Made by a program: the position numbers and the translations under genes | Part shown: one piece after another, positions 17,010 through 25,858 of the stretch | Position numbering within the stretch: position 1 is the stretch's first letter | How the letters are laid out: each line of letters opens with the position of its first letter | NCBI GenBank assembly: GCA_963974475.1 | Contig: CAXBCR010000005.1 | Span: forward strand, 1 to 64,000 | Direction: 5' to 3' | Length of the DNA stretch: 64,000 nt | DNA from: CAJXZP01 sp963974475 | Lineage (GTDB): Bacteria > Bacteroidota > Bacteroidia > Flavobacteriales_G > Salibacteraceae | Notes under the pieces: model-generated | The model's database searches: none | Told to the model about the DNA's origin: nothing | The model's input: only the letters and a program-made list of their open reading frames with translations

Positions 17010-20000
17010 ATGAATACCTTCCAGCTTCGAACTATTGTGTTCTTAATAGTATGCGCATTTCAATTCTCGGTACATGCACAATTTACCGATAATTTTACCG
17101 ATGGTGACTTTATTACAAACCCAACATGGACGGGTAATACATCCCATTTTATAGTCAATCCTGCGTTTGAATTACAAACCAATGCACCAGCGGTTACTGC
17201 CACTTCGCATTTGGTAACACCAAGTCAAGCGATCGGAAATGCACAATTTGACTTTCGCGTAAATTTAGCTTTCGACCCTTCCGGTTCAAATTATGCTTTG
17301 GTTTACTTAACCTCCTCCGACAGCAATTTAGATGGGTCATTAAATGGCTATTTTGTACGCATTGGGGGTGCGTCAGGTGCTATTGATGATGTGAGTTTGT
17401 TTTATCAAAATGGCACATCAAAAACAAAAATTATTAATGGTAGAAACGGAACCGTAGCTACCTCACCCGATTTAAATATTCGGGTAACCCGCGATATGGC
17501 AGGGAATTGGGAACTATTAACCGACACAAATTTAAGTGGTACTTATATTTCAGAAGGGACAGTTTTTCATAATCAAACCATAACTTCCTCCTATTTCGGA
17601 GTGAATTGTATCTATACCTCCAGCCGGAGTAATAAGTTTTATTTTGATGACTTTGTAGTTACTGGTGGTGTGGTAATGGATATTGACCCGCCCGTTGCCG
17701 ACAGCGCGGTGGCTTCTTCGTTAACTCAAGTGGAGGTGCATTTTAATGAGGTGGTAGATGCTACTTCATCGCAATTAGTTACCAATTACTCTTTAGACAA
17801 TGGGTTTGGTAATCCAAATTCCGCCACAAGAGACGGAAATGATTCTTCGATAGTACATTTAAATTTTGCGTTGGGATTACCCAATAACACTAATTTCACG
17901 CTAACGGTGACCAATGTAGCCGATTTGGCAGGAAATACGATGAGCGCTCAAAATGTAAATTTTGCAACCGCTTTTACCGTGCCTCATGCGTTTCACGAAA
18001 TTGTAATCAATGAAATTTTTCCAGACCCAAATCCCCCTGTTGGATTGCCAGAAGCGGAATTTATTGAGCTACGAAACAACACCAATTTAACCATTAACCT
18101 AAACAACTGGAAATATGGCGATGCGTCATCTAAAGTAGCTTTACCCGCATTTGATTTATTAGGCGGTAATTACGTTATCGTTTGCCATGAAACGGATACG
18201 GCACTTTTTAATGGTTTTGGAAATGTAATCGGACTTTCGTCTTGGCCCACGCTCAACAATGGTGGAGATAATTTGAGCCTAAGAGATGCCACAAATGCGT
18301 TAATAGACACCGTAAATTATACTTCCTCTTGGTATAACGATGCCTTAAAAGCGGATGGTGGATGGACTTTAGAACGCAAAAACCCGGAAGCGCCTTGTAG
18401 CGATAATAATAACTGGGCTGCATCCAATAATGGCAATGGAGGCACGCCCGGAAGTCAAAACAGCATCTATTCATCGGTGCCTGATAATACGATTCCTACG
18501 CTAAAATCATTTACCATTTTGAGTAGCGCAGAAATTGAACTTTCGTTCTCTAAATCCATTGATTCTGCATTTGTGAGTAGCTCCAATTTTGCTATAAATA
18601 ATGGATTGAATATTGCCGCGGCTTCTGCTACCGATTTAACCCATATCACTGTGAGGGTAAACCCGAATATGACGCCAACCGATATCTACGATTTATCGAT
18701 TACTAATTTAAAAGATTGCTTTGGAAACGGGATGGCAGATACTGTTGTTAAAGTGGCCATCGGTAGGATTCCTACACAATTTGAATTGGTATTTACCGAA
18801 ATATTTGCAAATCCAGACCCCGGAAATCTAGGTCTTCCTGATGCCGAATATGTGGAGATTTACAACACCACGAGCGACCCAATTACCATTTCGGGTGCTA
18901 GTTTCAGCGACCGAAGTACATCGGTAAATTTTCCAAACGAAGTTATTTTTCCAGGAGAATATGCCATTGTTACGGAGGATATTGTGGCTGAAAAATTTGA
19001 AAAATTCGGACGGGTAATTGCCCTTTCGTCTTGGCCATCGCTTAATAATAGTGGTGATTTAATTTCTATTACCGGTCCCACTCAAACCGTAGATGCCGTA
19101 TTGTATAGCGATACGTGGTACAAAGATGCGGACAAAAAATTAGCTGGTTGGTCGTTGGAATTAATCAACACCACCGAACCCTGTTTGGGGGCTTCCAATT
19201 GGATTGCTTCCAATAGTGCTAATCAGGGAACTCCCGGACAAGAAAATAGCGTGCATGACAATTCATTTTCGGTCGAATTTAATTTAGTTACCGCCTCAGC
19301 TACCGATGTAAATTTGGTGGAGCTCGTATTTAGTAAATTGATTGACCCAAATTCAATTATTCCAGCCAATTTTCAAATAAACAATGGCGCAACCGTTGTT
19401 GCCGCAACCCCTTCTACCGAAGAATTTAATGTGGTAATTCTACAAATTTCACCTCACTTTAAAAGTGGAAACACTTACGAAATTACAGCGCAAAATATTA
19501 CCGATTGTGGTGGAAACCCATTGGTAAATACAACCGCAATTGTTAGCCTACCCAATACGCAAGATTTGCTGATAAATGAGGTCTTATTTAACCCCAATAC
19601 GGGAGGTAGCGATTTTATTGAATTGTATAATACAACGGATAAAAACATTGATTTAAAAAACTGGAATTTGTTGTATTTCAATAATTCAGGCGACTCCGCT
19701 TTTAAACCAATTTCTTTGGCTTCTTATATTGTGCAGCCTGGTAGTTTTGTGGTACTCACTGAAGATAGCGGCAACATTAAATTTGAATACCCAAATAGTG
19801 CAAAGGGAACATTTTTAGTCATGGACTTACCTACTTACGCCAATGCAGAAGGAGTGTTAACGGTGTTGAACCAAATGGGATTGTTAAACGACCAGTTTGA
19901 ATACAATGAAAGTATGCATTTTGAATTAATCACCGACCCTAAAGGGGTTTCTTTAGAGCGGATAAACTATTTATTAGGTACCAATTCTGCTTCCAATTGG

Positions 20001-20390
20001 CATTCGGCAGCTAGTACCGCTGGATTTGCCACACCAGGGTATGAAAATTCTCAATACCTTTCCGGAACATCCGATGGAAATGAAATTACTATTTCGCCAA
20101 AAACCTTCTCTCCAAATAATGATGGCTATAAGGATGTAACTGCAATCGCTTATCGTTTTGATACTGAGGGATATGTTGCTACGATAACTATCCATAATGA
20201 CAACGGCCAATTGGTAAAAACCTTAGTAAACAACCAAACCATTAATGCAAGTGGTGAGTTTATTTGGGATGGTACTAACCAGCGAAACGAGATTTTACCC
20301 ACCGGTATGTATATCGTATTATTTCGAGTTTTCGATTTAGAAAATAATCAATTGGTTTTTAAAAACGTGACTGTTTTGGCCATGCCATAG
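17010..20390 (+). CDS. Large surface protein with three lamin-tail domains and CHU_C-type end
   Basis: A 1126-residue exported protein; the signal peptide MNTFQLRTIVFLIVCAFQ ends near VHAQ, so the longer upstream start is rejected. Domains in order: an N-terminal lectin/laminin-G-like beta domain, then alternating Ig-like Big_5 domains (VEVHFNEVVDATS, IELSFSKSIDSAF, VELVFSKLIDPNS) and lamin-tail domains (IVINEIFPDPN, LVFTEIFANPDPG, LLINEVLFNPNTG). It ends in a gliding-motility/FlgD-like C-terminal domain (TFSPNNDGYKD, TGMYIVLFRVFD) used as a T9SS type B signal. Likely role: cell-surface or extracellular binding. No catalytic motif was seen. Confidence 0.85.
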   Translation: MNTFQLRTIVFLIVCAFQFSVHAQFTDNFTDGDFITNPTWTGNTSHFIVNPAFELQTNAPAVTATSHLVTPSQAIGNAQFDFRVNLAFDPSGSNYALVYLTSSDSNLDGSLNGYFVRIGGASGAIDDVSLFYQNGTSKTKIINGRNGTVATSPDLNIRVTRDMAGNWELLTDTNLSGTYISEGTVFHNQTITSSYFGVNCIYTSSRSNKFYFDDFVVTGGVVMDIDPPVADSAVASSLTQVEVHFNEVVDATSSQLVTNYSLDNGFGNPNSATRDGNDSSIVHLNFALGLPNNTNFTLTVTNVADLAGNTMSAQNVNFATAFTVPHAFHEIVINEIFPDPNPPVGLPEAEFIELRNNTNLTINLNNWKYGDASSKVALPAFDLLGGNYVIVCHETDTALFNGFGNVIGLSSWPTLNNGGDNLSLRDATNALIDTVNYTSSWYNDALKADGGWTLERKNPEAPCSDNNNWAASNNGNGGTPGSQNSIYSSVPDNTIPTLKSFTILSSAEIELSFSKSIDSAFVSSSNFAINNGLNIAAASATDLTHITVRVNPNMTPTDIYDLSITNLKDCFGNGMADTVVKVAIGRIPTQFELVFTEIFANPDPGNLGLPDAEYVEIYNTTSDPITISGASFSDRSTSVNFPNEVIFPGEYAIVTEDIVAEKFEKFGRVIALSSWPSLNNSGDLISITGPTQTVDAVLYSDTWYKDADKKLAGWSLELINTTEPCLGASNWIASNSANQGTPGQENSVHDNSFSVEFNLVTASATDVNLVELVFSKLIDPNSIIPANFQINNGATVVAATPSTEEFNVVILQISPHFKSGNTYEITAQNITDCGGNPLVNTTAIVSLPNTQDLLINEVLFNPNTGGSDFIELYNTTDKNIDLKNWNLLYFNNSGDSAFKPISLASYIVQPGSFVVLTEDSGNIKFEYPNSAKGTFLVMDLPTYANAEGVLTVLNQMGLLNDQFEYNESMHFELITDPKGVSLERINYLLGTNSASNWHSAASTAGFATPGYENSQYLSGTSDGNEITISPKTFSPNNDGYKDVTAIAYRFDTEGYVATITIHNDNGQLVKTLVNNQTINASGEFIWDGTNQRNEILPTGMYIVLFRVFDLENNQLVFKNVTVLAMP

Positions 20391-20519
20391 AAAAACACTT
20401 ACCGTTAAGCCGCTGAGAGCAAGCGTTGTATAGCCAAAACTACTATTTTGCTTACCCAACATTTACAATTTGTTAATGTTAAAACCCTGTAAGCTTACTA
20501 TTTATCAATGAGAGTTGCC

Positions 20520-20527
20520 TAAATTTG
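20520..20527 (+). promoter_or_regulatory. -7 promoter element TAAATTTG
   Basis: An exact match to TANNTTTG lies 28 bases before the ATG at 20556, a normal leader length. It is upstream of the second lamin-tail protein. Confidence 0.5.
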
Positions 20528-20555
20528 CGGCCGTATCAAACCTATAAAATAAAAT

Positions 20556-23309
20556 ATGATGAAAAAAATTACACAATTAACAATGTTGATTGTAGCAATG
20601 GTAGGGCTTTCGTTAAGCAGCTATGCACAAGCAACAGATTTGATAATTTCGGAGTATGCGGAAGGTTCTTCCAATAACAAATACCTCGAAATTTATAATG
20701 CAACGGGTGCTACCGTTGATTTATCCAATTATGAAATTTGGAGAATTTCTAATGGTGGAGCTTGGCCAGAATATACTACCGCTTTATCAGGAATGTTATC
20801 AGATGGCGATGTAATCGTAATAGCTAACGCTAGTGCGGATACTGCTATTACCAATTTAGCAAATGCAACTATTGCATTTACTGGGGGTACTTATTTCAAT
20901 GGCGATGATGCTATGGGATTAGCTAAAAATGACGGTACCGGTACTTTCATCTTAATTGATGCAGTGGGTACAAATGGTCCTGATCCAGGTTCGGGTTGGG
21001 ATGTGAACGGAACTACTAACGCAACTGCAAACCATACCATGGTTCGTCATGATACCGTTTGTTCTCCGGATACCAACTGGACTACTGTTGTAAACACACA
21101 ATGGACTGTTTATCCTTCTAACACTTGGACCTATGCAGGTTCTCACACTTCTACTTGTGCGGCTCCTGTTTCAAGTGATACTACTAAACCAGAAGTTAAT
21201 GACGGAGTTTTTAATTCTGCTACTAGCGTAACAGTGGTATTCTCTGAAGGAGTTACTGCTGCATCTGCTCAAGATGTGAACAATTATGTTTTCACTCCAG
21301 CTTTAACAGTATCAAGTGCGGTTTTAAGCGCTTCGGAAGATTCGGTTACTTTAACTATTGCAACTCCAGGATTTGTTTCTGGTACAATGTATAATGTAGC
21401 TATTGCAAACGTGGTAGATACTTCTGCAAATGCAAATATGATGAATCCTTTTACTACTGATTTTTATTTTAACTCTTACGCAGGTACAGATTTAAAAATT
21501 ACAGAGATTTATCATTCTCAACCTTCATCTGGTGCAATTAAAAGATTGGATTATTTTGAATTATACAACTCAGGAGCGGCTGCAATCAGTCTTGCAGGTA
21601 TGCAAATTACAAGTGGTGTTGACATGAATATCGACTCTAACTTAATGTTAGCTGCTGGTGCATATTTAGTGTTTACACAAGATATCGATTCATTTATGTT
21701 AGCTTTCCCAACGGTGACTAATGTTGTTCAATATGATAACGGATCTCTTTCAGGAGGTGGTGAAACCATTACTTTATCAAATACGCTAGGTGCTGATGTT
21801 GCCTCTGTTTCGTACAGAACTTCTGCTCCATGGGTTCCTTTTTCTAATATGGAAGCTATTGAGTTATGTGATGTAACTACAGATTATACCGATGCTGCAA
21901 ACTGGTACTATTCAGGAAGCATTTCATCAAGCGTGAGTGCAACCATTTATGGTACTCCTGGAGCAATGAGCTCTTGTGCTGCTAAACCAATTATCTATAC
22001 CTATGATTTAGCCACTGTAAGAAGTGTTGACACAAGCGGTGTAGCTGATTCAGCAGGGGTGTATTGTGCTATTGAAGGTGTGGTATACGGTGTAGATTTA
22101 GATGGTAATAACGGAATTTCATTCACTGTTATTGATTCTACAGATGGTATCAATGTATTCAATTATAATGACGTTGATAATTATGTAGTTACTGAAGGTG
22201 ATATGATTCGCGTAGTAGGAGCCATTGATCAATACAACGGTTTAATTGAAATCATTGCAGATTCAATCACCGTATTATCTACTGGTCATTGTATTCCTTT
22301 CGCTACAGTAGTAGATTCTTTAAGTGAAATGACTGAATCAAATTATATTGAATTTAAAAATGTAACCATACCAGATGCTAGCCAATGGCCTGCTCCAGGT
22401 AGATCAGCTAACGTTGATTTTGTGACCATGAACGGTGACACGTTAACTATGCGTATAGATGCAGATACAAAAATTCAAGATTCTATTTTAAATGCTCCTT
22501 CTGGAATATTTAACCTAGTAGGAATCGGTGGTCAGTTTGATAGAAACGCACCATTCTTTGATGGATATCAAATCTTCCCAATGTTTGTGACAGATATCGA
22601 TTCTATGGATCACGCTGCTCCTACAGATTTATTTGTAAACGAGATTGCAATTACAAACACAAGCACTCATGCAGATATGAATGGAGACTTCTTCCAATGG
22701 ATTGAATTGCATAACGCAAGTTCATCTGCAATGGACGTTACTGGTTATTTCTTATCAAACGATAGCGCTAACGTTTATATGTCTAGATTACCTCGTTGTA
22801 ATTCTAACATGAGTTTAGCTGCCAACGGATATGAATTATTCTGGGCAGGAAGTACTTCTGATATGGGAGCACGTTATGTAGATTTAACCATGGCTTCTAG
22901 CGATGCACATGTAGGTTTATATACTGCAAACGGAACATTAGTTCATTCATTAAGTGGTTTTGGAGCGGATATGGATACGGAAGGAAACACATTTGGTTTA
23001 AGAAATGATGATGCAACTGTTGCTTCTATCACTTTTGAACGTGGAACTCCAGCAGCATCTAACGCAACAGGATGGATTCTTTCTGTATTAAATGCAAATG
23101 CAGTTAATGCTTTAGAAGCTTATCCTAATCCAGTTTCAAACGGAAATGTAAACTTCAATAAAGTAGTTTCTTTTACGGTTTACAGCATCACTGGTCAAAT
23201 TATTACTACACGTAATAACGTATCTAGTTTCAATGTTTCGAACTTAGAAAAAGGAGTTTATTTAATTAAAACTACCGATAGCGAAATTGCTAGAATTGTA
23301 GTGAAATAA
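20556..23309 (+). CDS. T9SS-secreted lamin-tail domain surface protein
   Basis: A 917-residue exported protein; the signal peptide ends near SSYAQATD. It has a lamin-tail domain (LIISEYAEGSSNNKYLEIYN), a Big_5-like Ig domain (VTVVFSEGVTAAS), a second lamin-tail domain (LKITEIYHSQPSSGA), an OB-fold-like segment around residues 480-590 (AIEGVVYGVDLDGNNG), and a third lamin-tail domain (LFVNEIAITNTSTHADMN). It ends in a type A T9SS signal (LEAYPNPVSNGNVNF). The layout resembles the preceding gene but with a different secretion signal. Codon use is richer in frequent codons than in the neighbours, suggesting high expression. Function unknown beyond a surface or extracellular location. Confidence 0.85.
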   Translation: MMKKITQLTMLIVAMVGLSLSSYAQATDLIISEYAEGSSNNKYLEIYNATGATVDLSNYEIWRISNGGAWPEYTTALSGMLSDGDVIVIANASADTAITNLANATIAFTGGTYFNGDDAMGLAKNDGTGTFILIDAVGTNGPDPGSGWDVNGTTNATANHTMVRHDTVCSPDTNWTTVVNTQWTVYPSNTWTYAGSHTSTCAAPVSSDTTKPEVNDGVFNSATSVTVVFSEGVTAASAQDVNNYVFTPALTVSSAVLSASEDSVTLTIATPGFVSGTMYNVAIANVVDTSANANMMNPFTTDFYFNSYAGTDLKITEIYHSQPSSGAIKRLDYFELYNSGAAAISLAGMQITSGVDMNIDSNLMLAAGAYLVFTQDIDSFMLAFPTVTNVVQYDNGSLSGGGETITLSNTLGADVASVSYRTSAPWVPFSNMEAIELCDVTTDYTDAANWYYSGSISSSVSATIYGTPGAMSSCAAKPIIYTYDLATVRSVDTSGVADSAGVYCAIEGVVYGVDLDGNNGISFTVIDSTDGINVFNYNDVDNYVVTEGDMIRVVGAIDQYNGLIEIIADSITVLSTGHCIPFATVVDSLSEMTESNYIEFKNVTIPDASQWPAPGRSANVDFVTMNGDTLTMRIDADTKIQDSILNAPSGIFNLVGIGGQFDRNAPFFDGYQIFPMFVTDIDSMDHAAPTDLFVNEIAITNTSTHADMNGDFFQWIELHNASSSAMDVTGYFLSNDSANVYMSRLPRCNSNMSLAANGYELFWAGSTSDMGARYVDLTMASSDAHVGLYTANGTLVHSLSGFGADMDTEGNTFGLRNDDATVASITFERGTPAASNATGWILSVLNANAVNALEAYPNPVSNGNVNFNKVVSFTVYSITGQIITTRNNVSSFNVSNLEKGVYLIKTTDSEIARIVVK

Positions 23310-23329
23310 GTATACTTTAATACATTACG

Positions 23330-23368
23330 AAAGCTCCCAATACCATTCGGTATTGGGAGCTTTTTTTT
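23330..23368 (+). terminator. Rho-independent terminator
   Basis: A perfect 15-base stem AAAGCTCCCAATACC with loop ATTC and its complement, followed by a run of T, lies 20 bases after the stop of the lamin-tail gene. Confidence 0.92.
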
Positions 23369-23462
23369 GTCTATTTTTTTGGCAACGAAGACCAAAATCT
23401 CAACCTTGTTTAGTGCTTCATCCTTTTTTTAAATCAAGCCTATTGTCAGCCCACTTGCAATT

Positions 23463-23498
23463 CCGTGAGAATTTTGTGATATTCTAAGTTTACATTTG
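23463..23498 (+). promoter_or_regulatory. Response-regulator promoter with 11-bp-spaced direct repeat
   Basis: GTGA at 23465-23468 and GTGA at 23476-23479 are 11 bases apart, followed after 11 bases by TACATTTG (23491-23498), an exact -7 element. The ATG is at 23504, only 5 bases on. OmpR-type regulators bind direct repeats with 11-base period. The same layout precedes the gene at 25859. Confidence 0.65.
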
Positions 23499-23503
23499 CC
23501 ATT

Positions 23504-24202
23504 ATGACAAAACAGCGCATTTTATTGGTGGAGGATGATGCATCTATTGCCGAATTGATTTCTTTACATCTACATAATGCCGCCTACCAAGTGGATCAAG
23601 TAGATTCTGTGAGTGGTGGCATTAAAAAAGGTTTAGAAAGTACGTATCAACTTATTTTACTTGATTTAATGCTGATAGATGGGGATGGAATGGACGTTTG
23701 CCGGAGGTTGAGAATGGAGAAAATTCAAACTCCCATTATCATTCTAACCGCTAAAAACGAAGAGATTGATAAAGTGCTGGGATTAGAAGGTGGCGCAGAT
23801 GATTACATCACCAAACCTTTTGGAATACGAGAGTTTATGGCGCGTGTAAAAGCAAGCATAAGAAGAGGAGAAACGAAACCAGAAATAGAAAGTACCTCCG
23901 TATTAAAATTTGAAAACCTAGAAATCGATGAAGCCAAACGAAAGGTTTTATTAAATGAGAAACCAGTAGATTTAACCAAAAAAGAATTCGATTTATTGTT
24001 CTTATTAGCCAGTAACCAAGGGGTGAGTTACACCAGAGAAAAACTCTTAAATCTAATTTGGGGGTATCAATTTGAAGGGTATGAACACACCGTTAATTCA
24101 CACATCAATCGGTTGCGCGCAAAAATTGAAAAGTTACCCAACAAACCCGATTATATTCTTACTTCTTGGGGTGTGGGGTATAAATTTAATGATGAAATTT
24201 AA
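23504..24202 (+). CDS. OmpR-family response regulator
   Basis: A 232-residue two-domain regulator. The receiver domain has the acidic pocket VEDDAS, phospho-acceptor Asp54 in LILLDLML and conserved Lys104 in YITKPFG. The C-terminal winged helix matches OmpR/PhoB (LTKKEFDLLFLLASNQG, then HTVNSHINRLRAKIEK and SWGVGYKF). It is followed 9 bases later by its sensor kinase. An 11-base-period direct repeat in its own promoter and an identical arrangement before the spondin lipoprotein gene suggest autoregulation and a local target. Confidence 0.95.
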   Translation: MTKQRILLVEDDASIAELISLHLHNAAYQVDQVDSVSGGIKKGLESTYQLILLDLMLIDGDGMDVCRRLRMEKIQTPIIILTAKNEEIDKVLGLEGGADDYITKPFGIREFMARVKASIRRGETKPEIESTSVLKFENLEIDEAKRKVLLNEKPVDLTKKEFDLLFLLASNQGVSYTREKLLNLIWGYQFEGYEHTVNSHINRLRAKIEKLPNKPDYILTSWGVGYKFNDEI

Positions 24203-24211
24203 GATAAACCT

Positions 24212-25657
24212 ATGAAGTCATTACACAACAGTCTTTTTTGGCGACTATCGCTTTTCTTTTTACTAGGATTATTGGTTCTTTCGGGTGGGTACATCTATAT
24301 TACGTATTCTGCCTCTCTTGAATATTCGCAAGAAACATCACAGAAATTAAACCGCACCGTAGCCGCTAGAATTGCTTCACATACTAAACCTTTTTTGAAT
24401 GGAAGTTTAGACACCTTAGAAGTGGAAAATATTTTTCATAATGTAATGGTGTTAAACCCATCCGTAGAAGTGTATTTATTGAATAATGAAGGCGAAATTT
24501 TATCATTTTACGCACCATTTGGTAAGGTAAAATTAACGCACATTGATTTAGCTCCAATCCAAAAATTTGAGGCAAATTCGGATGAGGTCATAAAAGGAGA
24601 AGACCCAAGAAATCCGGGTGTTTTTAAAGTGTTTTCGGCATCAAAAATACTAGATTCTGAAAATCAGGTGGGGTATATTTACGTCATTCTAGCCAGCGAA
24701 GAATACACTACGGTTTCAAGTATGTTGGCCAACAGTTTTCGCATGAAACTGGCGACAAAATCAATCTTGGTTACGTTACTTTCGACTATCGTTATTGGCT
24801 TATTACTCATTTGGTTTTTAACCCAAAATTTAAATAAAATAATAGCATCGGTAAACGATTTTAAAAACGGAAACCTAGCAGCACGAATTAATTTAAAAAC
24901 CAAAGGGGAATTATCCGTATTAGCCAATAATATTGATGAAATGTCTGATTCGTTGGTAGAATACATCAACGAACGTAAATCGGTAGAAAATTTAAAAAAG
25001 GAACTGATTGCCAATGTTTCCCATGATTTAAGAACACCCCTAACATCTATTCAGGGCTACGCAGAAACCTTGGTTATGCTAGATGATACATTGAGTAAGG
25101 AAGACAAGTTGAAATACACCAATTTCATTCTTTCGAGTACAGAAAAAGTAAAAAAATTAGTGGATGATTTATTTGAGATATCCAAGCTAGAATCTAATAG
25201 CGTAAAAGCACAATTTGAAAGTTTTTCTATGGAAGAGATGGTGTCCGACATCGTTTCTAAATATGAGCTGATTGCAAAAAGTAATAACTTGAAATTGAGC
25301 TATACCAGTGAAGCTTCTAATACCTATGTTTTTGCCGATATCGCGCTTATTAATAGAGTCATGCAAAACTTAATAGATAATGCCATAAAACACACCCCCG
25401 AACATGGCGAAGTTGAAGTGTTTATTCATAGTAAAAACAATAAATTGCAAGTAACCGTGAAGGACACAGGTGTAGGTATTTCAAATGGTGAATTACCTTA
25501 CATTTTTGACCGATACCGGAAGGGTGCCTCTGATACTGGAACTGGATTAGGGTTAGCTATCGTGAAAAAAATTCTTGAATTACATGAAACGGCCATAAAT
25601 GTGCAAAGCATTTTGAATAAAGGAACTTCGTTTTCTTTTAGCCTAAGAATAGCTTAA
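24212..25657 (+). CDS. Membrane sensor histidine kinase with HAMP domain
   Basis: A 481-residue protein. The first membrane helix is at about residues 10-32, a periplasmic sensing region follows to about 180, and the second helix is at about 183-203. The HAMP linker (LNKIIASVNDFKNG onward) follows. The HisKA domain has phospho-acceptor His271 in NVSHDLRTPL. The HATPase domain shows the N box NLIDNAIKHT, the G1 box VKDTGVGIS and the G2 box TGTGLGLAIV. It pairs with the response regulator directly upstream. The ligand is unknown. The adjacent spondin-domain lipoprotein with a matching promoter repeat is the best target candidate. Confidence 0.94.
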   Translation: MKSLHNSLFWRLSLFFLLGLLVLSGGYIYITYSASLEYSQETSQKLNRTVAARIASHTKPFLNGSLDTLEVENIFHNVMVLNPSVEVYLLNNEGEILSFYAPFGKVKLTHIDLAPIQKFEANSDEVIKGEDPRNPGVFKVFSASKILDSENQVGYIYVILASEEYTTVSSMLANSFRMKLATKSILVTLLSTIVIGLLLIWFLTQNLNKIIASVNDFKNGNLAARINLKTKGELSVLANNIDEMSDSLVEYINERKSVENLKKELIANVSHDLRTPLTSIQGYAETLVMLDDTLSKEDKLKYTNFILSSTEKVKKLVDDLFEISKLESNSVKAQFESFSMEEMVSDIVSKYELIAKSNNLKLSYTSEASNTYVFADIALINRVMQNLIDNAIKHTPEHGEVEVFIHSKNNKLQVTVKDTGVGISNGELPYIFDRYRKGASDTGTGLGLAIVKKILELHETAINVQSILNKGTSFSFSLRIA

Positions 25658-25701
25658 AATTCAAATAAAACAGACTCTTTGCAAAATAAGGAAACCTTCT
25701 T

Positions 25702-25739
25702 AAGGCTTGATTATACACGTATAGTCAAGCCTTTTTTTT
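25702..25739 (+). terminator. Rho-independent terminator after the histidine kinase
   Basis: Stem AAGGCTTGATTATAC with complement (one G-T pair) ending in eight T residues, 44 bases after the kinase stop. Confidence 0.85.
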
Positions 25740-25794
25740 GGTATAAAACCCTTTTGGTTTACCCAAATCCATAATGAAATATAAACGCCATAAT

Positions 25795-25831
25795 CTTGTG
25801 ATATTCTTGTGATACTCTACGGTTAGGTTTG
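25795..25831 (+). promoter_or_regulatory. Spondin-lipoprotein promoter with 11-bp direct repeat
   Basis: CTTGTGATATT (25795-25805) is followed directly by CTTGTGATACT (25806-25816), an 11-base tandem repeat. After 7 more bases comes TAGGTTTG (25824-25831), an exact -7 element. The GTGA-GTGA and GTGA-to-(-7) distances equal those at the response-regulator promoter. Confidence 0.7.
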
Positions 25832-25858
25832 CATCAAACAAATTTAAATCACGAAATT

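Noticed and set aside
23504..25657. Assigning the two-component system as PhoBR
   Set aside because: No phosphate genes adjoin it and the sensor region shows no PhoR-specific feature. The matching promoter repeats lie before a spondin lipoprotein instead.
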